Positions 49,101 to 61,100 of a stretch of DNA of 64,000 nt are shown here, piece after piece. Every line of letters starts with the position of its first letter. The stretch's first letter is position 1. The position numbers and the translations under genes are program-made. Source of the DNA: Mesodorylaimus sp. YZB2_4 (Eukaryota; Nematoda; Enoplea; Dorylaimida; Dorylaimidae). The stretch spans positions 868,001 through 932,000 of the forward strand of contig JASANH010001213.1 of assembly GCA_030248295.1 (NCBI GenBank). Reading direction: 5' to 3'. The notes under the pieces were generated by a model, which saw only the letters and a list, made by a program, of their open reading frames with translations, searched no databases and was not told the DNA's origin.

Positions 49101-52100
49101 TAGGGACATTGTTTCAGGATCAACATGAACATTGCTGCTCGATGGTCCGTTAAGGACACTACTTGGCCAATCAGCAACTTCTGGATCGGGCTCAAATACA
49201 GCACTGTGGACGTAGCGTGGCAGAATGATGATGCCCTGACTAACTATACCCCAGGCGTGTTTTCTGTGCCCGCGTCACCTAAGGGACTGGAGTGCGTGCT
49301 AAGTCAGAAATCGGACAACTTCACCTGGTCAACCGTCGATTGCGCTGTCAGAAATGCCACCAATCTGATCTGCCAAGACGTCCCAAAGAAGAAGGCCTGC
49401 CCTGGCTCCTTCCGCCAAGCCACCGAAACAGTCTGCTATCTCCAAACGGCACCTTCGGCAAACAGCTACGACCAAGCCCTGAGCCAATGCCAAGCAATTG
49501 GGGGAACATTGCCCAGTTTCCACAACCAGTCGGAATGGAACGATTTCCTGAGACAGAAGGCTATCGCGGAAGCAATCCAAGGGTATCCTTTTGCGGAGGC
49601 AGGGATATGGATTGGTCTGAAAGACATTGTTGGTGACGGCACGTGGATTTGGGAGGACGGATCCAATTTCGACTGGAATTATTGGACTTTTGGCATTGAG
49701 CCAAATGTTGGGCCATTATGCGTAGTAGCGGACCTTGCTAACCCCAATCTGTCGTGGAGAACTGAAATTTGTACTTCTGCTGTCAATTATGCCATGATAT
49801 GCCAACTTCGGCTTGTCCCCTCGGTCAATGGTATGTGTTTCCTCCTCATGACTCACTGTTGCATTGCTGTTTCCTTGTTTACAGTGTGCCCTGCTGGCTG
49901 GGCCCAAATCAGTGGCCATTGTTACAAACTTATAAACCAGATTCCGTTTCCTGTCGACAAATCTCAGGGCGCGTTCGACTGTAATGGCTTCCAAGGAATG
50001 CTGCCGACGTTCGACTCTTTAAGCAATTACCAGAGCTTCTTGCTTTGGAAGTAAGAGCTGATACTCGTGTTATGGTGGGGCGAGCAAGCTGTCATTTCGC
50101 TACCTTTGCAGGAAAAACCTAGCGCGCGGGAAAGACATGCTCACGACTGATTTCTACACGGGGTTATTCCAGTTATCATCTGGTGTCTACCAGTGGCCAA
50201 ATCAAAGCAGTATGGACTGGAGTGCAACTGCTCCATGGGCAGCTGGTCAACCAGGGAGCGCTCCAGAAATGTGCGTTGCCTCGTTGCAAGCTAGCAATTA
50301 CAGCTGGAGTACAGTTAAGTGCGCGGACACTGTACCCTCATTATTCTGTGAGCTGACTGTGACCAGTAAGTTGCAAAACATGCTGCATATTTGTAAAATG
50401 TGCATTTTTCATCTTTCTTTCCTTGCAGCCAACAACTGCACGAACGGCTGGACGCAGATTGGAGACAGTTGTTACAAGGTCGCAAATTTTACTCTCTCAC
50501 CAAACAACAGCACCTTCACAATGGAAGAGGCCGATGCCGCTTGTAAAGCAGAGGGAGGAAATCTACCAAGTTTTCATTCAGTTATTGAATGGGAGGATTT
50601 TAACATGATGAGGTACGAGTGAGGGCCACTACGCGTATAGAAGTCACTGAACACGAAAGCGGATGGATTTTATAATGTGCAAATGACAGGCTCTCCCATC
50701 TTCATTTAAAAATAAAAAGTTTTTAGGAACGATAACAGAAGAAATTGAAGCATCCAATCGACTAGGTCACTGTTTCACTGTTCTTTTTTTGCAGGAGGCA
50801 TTTCGCAATGCAGACCAAGAGTTCAACCGTCGGATCTGTCTGGATCGGTCTCAGCGACACTAGCCAAGACTTTGTTTGGCAGTGGCGCGATGGATCCAAT
50901 TATAATTGGACTCATTGGATGACAACTGAACCATCTAAGGGAGCTGGACTAGACTGCGTGTATGCGCAGCCCCTACTTTCAAGTGCGGACACGGGTCCTT
51001 GGGCAACTGCCACTTGTAGCACACGGAACGTTGTTTTGTGTCAACAGCGGTTCCTGCCATTGACAAACCGTAAGTAAAGTACAATAATATGGAGGGCGTG
51101 AGCTCCCAACGGCCGTAATTTCGACACTGACTCTTCTTCAGCATGCAGACCTGGTTTCGCCTATCTGGATCAATGTTCCCGCTGTTTTATTCCCTTTACA
51201 AATTACACCAGCCTGCCTCGAGACATGGCGGACGCGGTGTGCGATGCCTTCGGCCTCTCGCTGCCCAGTTTCCAAGACACCAATGGCTGGAGTGCATTCT
51301 CAGCTTGGCTGTAAGGTCAACCCACAAATTCAGCTGACACGGTACATGCAGCGTGTTTCATTTAGCACAAACGCAAACACTGCAGCTCGATGGTCTCATA
51401 ACGACACAGCCTGGCCAACGTCAAAGTTTTGGATCGGTCTGAAATACAACGACGTCAGGCAAACGTGGCTGAATGACGATGACCTCACCACTTACGCGCC
51501 AAATCAATTTCCAATGCCCGCAACACCAACAAGCGCTGAGTGTGTTGTCACGGATTCTACAACTTTCAACTGGGAAAATATCGATTGCACAGCCAGCGCC
51601 CAGAATCTTATTTGCCAAGACGTGCCAAAAAGAAAAGTTTGCCCAGGATCGTTCCGACAAGCCACGCCTCAGACGTGTTACCTGCAGGCAACACCCTCTA
51701 CGAGCATGTACGACCAGGCTCTGAGCCAATGCCAATCAATCGGTGCAACACTGCCTAGTTTTCATAACATGTCTGAGTGGAAAGATTTCTTAAAGCAAAT
51801 AGAGATTGTGGAAGCGATACAAGGACATGCTATCAGTGAGCCAGGCATATGGATCGGACTCAAAGACAATGTGGGCGATGGCACCTGGGTTTGGCAAGAT
51901 GGATCCAACTTCGACTGGAATCACTGGACCGTGGGTGTAGAACCAGCCTTTGGAAATGCTTGCGTTGTGGCACATTTCTCTCAACCTGATCTGGCTTGGA
52001 AAACTGAGAGTTGCAATGCAACTGTCAGTTACTCAATTATTTGCCAACTGCGCCTGGTGCCTCTGATCAACTGTAAGTCTCTTTTGCTGAGATGATAAGT

Positions 52101-55100
52101 TTAAGAATAATCTTTTTTAGTGTGTCCCGCTGGTTGGGCGCAAGTTAGTGGCCACTGCTATCGTCTACTAAATCAAATCCCATTCGCTGTGAACAAAGAA
52201 CAAGGCCAACTGGATTGCAGTAGCGTCCAAGGAGCCCTGCCAAGTTTTGACTCCCTGAGTAACTATCAAAATTTCTTGGTTTGGAAGTAAGTTGATGTGA
52301 AACCAGGTAACGTACATGAGCCCATTCATCCTTATAATTCCAGAAATAACCTTGCTCGAAGCAAAGGCATGAACGCTTCTGACTTCTACACCGGACTGAT
52401 TCAAATATCGTCTATGGTGTATGAATGGCCCAACAAAACAAACATGAACTGGAGCAGTACCGCGCCTTGGGCTGCTGGACAGCCTCTGACGGCCCCAGAC
52501 TTGTGTATCGGGGCTTTGCAGTCGACCAATTTCAGTTGGAATTCAATCCCTTGCACAGACACCATGCCCTCATTATTTTGCGAGATCGCCACAATCAGTA
52601 AGCGCAATTTGTCAATCACTTATTTTTTCTGGACGACTTTCTTTTTAGGCAATAACTGCTCTGCTGGATGGAAACAAATCGGCGACAACTGCTATAAAGT
52701 AGCCAACGCATCCCTTTCTCCAAATAACACCACGTTCACGATGGCTGAAGGCGACGCAGCGTGCAAGGAAGAGGGTGGAAACCTTCCTAGTTTTCATTCC
52801 CTGAAGGAGTGGTACGAATTCGACATGATAAGGTCAGTTGTCCCATTTTAATCTTCGTGGGTACTAGGTCGCTTGTTATGCTGACACGAGATTATTAAGC
52901 GAGGCGGATACGGTAGGATACCTACCATACCTCGTTTTGTTCGAAGTGTCGGTGGCTGGGGGAGTTGGCTCAACGTCAGTAGGGAGAAGCCAGGGCAGTA
53001 CAAGAACAGGCCGCTGGGTGAGAAGAGTGCTCTCCCTTGCTTTCGCTCGCTCGCTCGATTCGTTTTCAGTTAATTGTTCTAAATTCATAGGGAGCCTCCC
53101 TTCATATTTGCCCAGCCCTTTTGGCAAACCTGTTGTGTGGCCAGGGACTTCGATTAGCATACTCTCGAGGGCCCTATGCGGTCGTCGTTTTCTTTGGTTC
53201 ATACTGGAAGAGTTTAGAAGTTGACTTCTGGGCAGCTGGTTTGCCTGCGGATTTGTCTGTTGGTACTGTAATAGCCTAGCGAGTCAGGCTAGGCGGCGTG
53301 CGATAATATGTAGACGAAAGACTATTCAACGAGACTTTAATTCTGACGACCGCACGGGACACTCACGCAATACAGACTGATTCTGATTGACGAAAGCTCG
53401 ACAGACAACACGGCACCAATGGGCAGGGCACAGCAATCAATCAGCGGACCCGCAAGGCGCGGCGAACAAAGAACGGGCAGGAAGGAAGTGTCTGACTCAC
53501 CGGCAAGGCCGTCCAGGGGACCAGATCACAAAAGAAAGGGGGCTAACCAAATTCGAATAGCCACACCCTTACAGTACGACTGCTGAGACATCGTCGTGCA
53601 TTGCTGTGCTCGTAAGGATCCTCGTATTGATTTGTCTGTACTACGCCATCGACAGTGGAACTGTTCCCCCGCGTGGGCATCTTAGTAGGACCAGGTGTAT
53701 TCGACTAGTGACTAGTGACTAGACTAGCCTGGCTAGTGTATCGTGCTGGAACAGAGTAGTTGTGGGCAACCAGAGGCGCGGCATACACGCCTGAGAGGTT
53801 TTTACAGGAATCGGGGTCTTATTGATCGATACAGAAAAGAAAAGAAGACAGAAAACAGAAAACCTTCGACTGCTCGCTTTTAAGGGCAGCCCAAATCCTC
53901 CGTCACGCCAGCGTAGGATATCTATAGTCGTCGCAACAACAGTATAAGGCCAGTAGTTTTCTTTGACTTCACTAACTGATAATCTAATAAAGGCCTTTAC
54001 AAAACGCGCACAGAGTTTCTTGAGGGCATAGACAGCTTTAAAAATGTCATACGGATGCTGCAGCCAGAAAAAGAACACACACAAAGCACACAAAGAAAGG
54101 TACCAAACTATTAACCCACAGGACAATGTCACGATTTTAGTAATAAGCCTGGGTATCGCCGATGGCTTTTGCCCCCCATCAAAAGCTAGGGCAGAACCGA
54201 ACCTTTCAAATGTCACTGGAGAGCAATTTTTTCGATTGCTTCTCGTGGGATTGATTGAAGCAAACCTTACACCACACTCAATTCGCACAATAAACGGTAC
54301 TGCAAGGTTTAAGTGGCTTTTTCTAGGAGGCACTATGCGATGGTCACTAACCGCACCACGCTCGGCCCTGTTTGGATCGGTCTGAATGACACTAATCAAG
54401 ACTTCATCTGGCAGTGGCACGATGGCTCAAACTATAACTGGACGTATTGGGAGCCCGGGTTGGAGCCAAGGGCAGGACCCAGCCTGGACTGCGTGCAGGC
54501 TCAAGCATTATCCACCCCTTCAGACATGGGTTCTTGGAGCACGGCTTCGTGTGATTCGACGAACGTTGTTTTGTGTCAACAGCGATTCGTACCTTTGGCA
54601 AATCGTAAGACGTTTGCTAAACCATTCTTGGCTTATGCAGCCCATCCAACCGATATCTGCTTTTTTAGCGTGCAGACCAGGCTTCGCCTTCTTGGACAGT
54701 TGTTCTCGCTGCTTCATCCCCCTTACCAACTACACCAACCTGCCACGAGACATGGCTGATGCCGTATGTGATGCCCTTGGCCTGTCTTTGCCTAGCTTTA
54801 GCGACATTAATGGCTGGACAGTTTTCGCTGAGTGGATGTAAGCATCTCAATTGTTTTGTTTCGCGCAGTTTTATAGTATAGTTTTTCTCAAATTAGAAAC
54901 AACATAAACGGAGCTGCGAGATGGACGGTCAATGACACAACATGGCCAATCTCCAATTTCTGGATTGGAGTAAAATATGATAGTATTGCGGTGATGTGGC
55001 AGAATGATGACGCCTTGACAGCATACGCACCTATATTCCCAGTTCCGGCAACACCCAATGGAGCAGATTGCATTATCAGTGATAGGGAACCCAGTTTCAA

Positions 55101-58100
55101 TTGGTCCACAGTCGACTGCATCAGCATGACAGCAAGCAATCTGGTCTGCCAAGACGTACCGAAGAGGAAGATCTGCCCTGGATCATTCAGACAGGCTACA
55201 GAGACTGTCTGCTATCTCCAATTGTCACCTTCCGCAAACAATTACGATCATGCCCTGAGCCAATGCCAAGCAATCGGGGGAACACTGCCCAGTTTCCACA
55301 ACCAGTCGGAATGGAACGATTTCCTGAGACAGAAGGCTATCGTGGAAGCAATTCAAGGGTATCCTTTTGCGGAGGCAGGGATATGGCTCGGCCTGAAAGA
55401 TGCCATGGGAGATGGTACCTGGGTTTGGGAGGATGGCACAAACTTTGATTGGAATTATTGGACTTTTGGCGTGGAACCGATCATAGGACGCCCTTGCGTT
55501 GTGGCAGACTTGACCCAAGCAGACATGGCTTGGAAAACGGATAGCTGCACACCTGCTTTCAGTTATGCCATTATTTGTCAGTATCGACTGATCCTGCCTA
55601 CCAACGGTAATATTGACTCACAATCAGTGCTGCCTACCTAGCCAACATGCAAATGCCAACCTTTTTAGTGTGCCCAGCGGGGTGGACGCAGGTCGATGGT
55701 CGTTGCTACAAACTGTTGAACCAGATTCCGTTTCCCGTTGACACCGCGCAAGGCGAACTGGACTGCAGCGGAGTGCAGGGAGCCCTTCCCAGTTTTGATT
55801 CAGTGGCGTCTTATCAACAATTTCTAGCTTGGAAGTATGAAATGTAGAAAACAGGCTGTGTGCACGTGTTACTTTAACCGTAATGCTGCAGAGATAACCT
55901 GGCTCGAGGAAAGGGAATGACCACGACTGACTTCTACACCGGGCTGTCGCAACCGATGACTGGTGCGTACCAGTGGCCGAATCAGACCAGCATGAACTGG
56001 TCTGCGGCAGCACCTTGGGCGAGTGGTCAACCACTGGCCGACCCTGGCACGTGTGTGGCTGCCTTACAAGCTAGCAAGTATTCGTGGAGCGTTGTGCCCT
56101 GCACTCAAACCATGGCCAGCCTGTTCTGTGAATTCAGCGTTGTCAGTAAGTTTGGGAGATTTCAGTGGTTTTGAGGTTCTCACAGGCCGATGTACACTGA
56201 AGTCGGTGCGTCTAAAATCTAGAGAATATAGTGCTTCTGACTGTCTTGGCTGGTCACCGCATACAAATTTTCAGGTGCTCTTGCTAGCCTCTTAATATGC
56301 ATCTTGAGGCGAGGCAGAAGTCCGTTGGGGTGATTTCTCTAGCTCCTGCAACTAGACTTCTGCCTGGAGGGATTTTTAAACTATCTCCTCTAGCTGTGTC
56401 TTCTCCATTGTGAGACGGTCCAGCTTATTGTAGCACTGTTATGGCGTACATGAACGTTCCCTTCAGCTTCAAACTGCACTATTGGATGGACTCAAATCGG
56501 TGACACATGCTACAAGGTAGCCAACGTGTCCCTGTCACCAAATAACAGCACGTTCACAGCGGCCGAGGCAGCAGCTGCGTGTGAGCAAGAAGGCGGAAAA
56601 TTGCCCAGTTTTCATTCTCGGAGCGAGTGGAATGACTTCAACATGATGAGGTAGGCACGTGACGTTGTAAGTTTTTACCTGGCTAATATGATACCAGTAC
56701 ATGGAGTTATAGGCTTGTTGTAGTGTTAACGCAATCCTGCTTAGGGCACTGTAATTGGCTTACTGGGAAAATGTTCTGTCAGCCAAGTCAAAGATCTACA
56801 TGGCTGACGAAAAAACTGAAATTTCTTGGTTAATCAAGAGTAAACCTTTCAATAGTAATTTAGTTAGCTCTTGCGCTTAGATTATGACACGGGTGCGACA
56901 GGGCTATTGGCTAGTAGATGAAGTGGCATAGGCGTCAGGCCCTTGCAACAGCTTTCTAAGTAGAAAAAGGGACCAGATAAAACAGATAATATCTACATTC
57001 TGGCGCCCGCGGATAATGCCTGACCTTTTGCAGAAAACATTTCGCAGCACAAGCTAGTTCTACTACGATACCAACCGTCTGGATCGGCCTAAACGATACA
57101 GACCAGGACTTCCTTTGGATATGGCGAGATGGGTCCAATTACAACTGGACGTTTTGGACGCTTCCACTAGAACCAATCAGAGGACCTGGTCTGGACTGCG
57201 TTCAAGCGCAAGCATTGACCTCGAGCACAGATATCGGGTCATGGAGTACCAGGGCATGCAGCACCCCCAACGCTGTTCTATGCCAGCAGCGATTCACACC
57301 GCTGGGCAATCGTAAGCCGCAAACTTCTCTTGGTGAAAAATGCGAACTCATTCCCGTTTTGGCTGTTTAGCGTGCAAGCCAGGTTTCGCTTACTTGGACC
57401 GGTGCGCCCGCTGCTTCGTCCCCTTCACCAACTATACTAACTTGCCTCGTGACATGGCCGATGCGATCTGCGACAGCCACGGCCTGTCGCTGCCCAGCTT
57501 TGATACAGAAAATGGATGGATGGCATTCATCGATTGGGTGTATGGTTCAAGGGTGAAGATTAAGCTGTGTTTCTAGTGATGGGGACATTGTTTCAGGATC
57601 AACATGAACACTGCTGCTCGATGGTCTGCTAGCGACACAGTTTGGCCAATCAGCAACTTCTGGATAGGGCTCAAATACAGCACTGTGGACTCGACGTGGC
57701 AGAACGATGATGCCCTGACTAGCTATACCCCAGGCGTGTTTCCTGTGCCCGCGTCACCTGGCGGACTGGAGTGCGCGCTGAGTCAGCAATCGGACAACTT
57801 CACCTGGTCAACCGTCGATTGCGCTGTCAGAAATGCCACCAATCTGATCTGCCAAGACGTCCCGAAGAAGAAGGTCTGCCCTGGCTCCTTCCGCCAAGCC
57901 ACCGAAACAGTCTGCTATCTCCAAACGGCACCTTCGGCAAACAGCTACGACCAAGCCCTGAGCCAATGCCAAGCAATTGGGGGAACATTGCCCAGTTTCC
58001 ACAACCAGTCGGAATGGAACGATTTCCTGAGACAGAAGGCTATCGTGGAAGCAATTCAAGGGTATCCTTTTGTGGAGGCAGGGATTTGGATTGGTCTGAA

Positions 58101-61100
58101 AGACATTGTTGGTGACGGCACGTGGGTTTGGGAGGACGGATCCAATTTCGATTGGAATTATTGGACTGTTGGCGTGGAACCCACTGCAGGGCGTCTTTGT
58201 ACTGTTGCTGACCTTACAATAAAAGATTTAGCTTGGAAGACGGAAAGTTGCACTTCAACAAGCAGTTTTGCCACGATATGTCAGTATCGCCTCTTTTTGC
58301 CTCCAAATAGTAAGTCTTGGCTGTTGTAGCTGGTAGGTGTGAGATCCACAGGAAATTTTTCAGACTGTCCTTATGGTTGGGCCCAAATCGATGGTCACTG
58401 CTACAAGTTGTTAAACCAAATTCCGTTCCCAGTCAGTCAAGAGCAGGGTGAACTAGACTGTAGCGGGGTGCAAGGTGCCCTGCCGTCTTTCAGCTCGCTG
58501 GAGAATTATCACCATTTTCTCGCGTGGAAGTAAGATCTACTTGGAAACTAGGATCCCCGACATATATATTGTGTTTTCTACTGTTTTTTCTACAGGGAGA
58601 ACCTCGGCCGAGGAAAGGAAATGGCGACAACGGATTTCTATACTGGTCTTTCACAGCCCGCATCTAGCAGTTATCAATGGCCAAATGAAACGAGTATGAA
58701 CTGGACAAGCACAGCGCCATGGGCAGCAGGCCAACCGCTACCTGACCCTGGCACTTGTGTAGCTGCTTTGAAAACCCACAATTACTTATGGAGTGTGGTA
58801 TCCTGTAGTCAAGCTATAGCAAACCTCTTTTGTGAACTGAGCGTCGTCAGTAAGTCCCATCATGCCCCTGATTCACAGTTTGTAGTATCTGCGGTATTTT
58901 GTAGCAAACAATTGTACAACGGGTTGGACCCAAGTTGGTGACATTTGCTACAAGGTGGCTAACTCCACTCTCTTACCGAACAACAGTTCGTTCACTATGA
59001 TCGAGGCGGATGCTGCATGCAGAGCGGAAGGAGGAAACTTGCCGAGTTTTCATTCGATGAGTGAATACGAAGATTTCACGATGATGAGGTTGGTCTGACT
59101 GGGGTTTCTTCCCTCCCGATATTACTATCGCTTATCGCTTGAGCTCTCTTACTGTGTTCAGATTTAACTAGTGATTATTTTCAAGGAGGCGCACCGCCGT
59201 CGAAACCAAGGGCGCAACGCTGGGGTCGATCTGGATTGGTCTCAACGGCACGAGTCAGGACTTTGTATGGCAATGGCATGACGGCTCCAACTACAACTGG
59301 ACATATTGGATGTCATCTGTGGAGCCAAGGGTCGGAGAGGACTGTGTGCAGGCGCGGGCTCTGTCCTCAGTTTCTGACACAGGACCCTGGGCTACGATCA
59401 ATTGCGATACCAGAAGTATGGTTTTATGCCAGCAACGCTTCACAAAATTGTCAAATCGTAAGTGACACATACCGGACTTTTAAGCATTTGGTGAGTTCCG
59501 CATTTTGTATTTAGCATGCAAGCCTGGTTTTGCATATTTGGAAAAATGTTCTCGATGCTTTGTTCCGTTCACAAACTTCACTGATCTTGCCAGGGATATG
59601 GCCGACGCTGTGTGCGATGCTCATGGATTATCTTTGCCGAGCTTCCAGACCGCCGATGCTTGGATCGCCTTTGTGGACTGGGTGTAAGTTTCTTATGCAG
59701 AGATCCGTTGGCTCATTCTGTCTACTAAGACAATAGTTCTGTATTACTGTGGCCAGCGACCCTGACTGGTGCTGGCTCTGGGCTATTCCCCCAAGGGAAG
59801 TGAAGTACTCGTACTGCCTGCATACACGTCAGAGGAAGATGAGTTGGTCCTCACTTTTCCCTTATCTTGAAAGTAACGTGGCCATGTAGAGAAACTGGTG
59901 TGGCATGGGTCTCGCCAACAGAATTTAAAGCATTATTTAAAAAAAAACGGAATGTCTGATAGCAAACATTTTAGAACCAACATTAACATCGCCGGACGCT
60001 GGACGTCCAATGACACAATGTGGCCAATTTCTGACTTGTGGCTTGGTCTTCAATATGACACTGACTCCTCCCTGTGGCAATACAGTGACGATGCTACCGT
60101 GTATGCTGCTGATCAGTTCCCGCTGCCATCAAGATCAAACGGAGCCGATTGTGTGAAGACTGATCTAAGCACTAATTCCTCGTGGTCGAATGTCGATTGT
60201 CTGCAAAATAAAGTGTCGAGCCTGATTTGCCAGGACATACCAAAACGAAAAGTTTGTCCCAACGCTTTCCGCGAGGCAAATCAGCAGGTCTGCTATCTTC
60301 AAACCACACCAGCTGCAAGCTCGTACGATCAAGCTCTCGCTCAGTGCCAGTCCATTCAAGGCACACTGCCAAGTTTCCACAACCAATCGGAATGGAATGA
60401 CTTCCTGAAGCAGAAGACGATTGTTGAACTATTGCAGGGTCGTCCTCTCAGCGAAAGAGGAATATGGATTGGACTGAAGGATGCTGTCGGCGACGGAACC
60501 TGGGTTTGGGAAGATGGGACTAATTTTGATTGGAATTACTGGACTGTCGGCACCGAACCTATTCTGGGACGTCCTTGTGTCGTTGCTGACATGGCACAGC
60601 CTGATCTTGCATGGAAAACGGAGAGTTGCACTCCTGCAATCAATTACACAATGATCTGCCAGTATCGCATAGTAACTCCACCAAATGGTAGGTCCCTACT
60701 GTCTTGCACATGGAACTATTGCGCATTGATTCTCTGTTTCAGTTTGTCCTGTGGGCTGGGCTCAAGTTGATGGCCGTTGTTACAAACTTCTTAACCGGAT
60801 TCCGTTCCCAGTCAACAGTGCACAAGGCGCGTTGGACTGCGGCAGCGTGCAGGGTGCATTGCCCAGTTATGACTCACCGGCGAACTATCAGAATTTCCTT
60901 GCCTGGAAGTAAGCTGTAATCAAAAATGTATCACATATTGATCTTATACTCACTGCTTACACTTTCAGAGACAATTTGGCTCGCGGAAGGGGAATGGCGA
61001 CCACTGATTTCTACACTGGTCTAGCACAATCGTCAACTGGTGGCTTTCAATGGCCGAATCAAACTAGCATGAATTGGACTGCCTTTGCTCCTTGGACTAC

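Noticed and set aside
53719-54420. 233-codon minus-strand open frame
   Set aside because: It starts at a non-ATG triplet, crosses repeat sequence, an intron and the antisense of the D7 exon; no domain resemblance.
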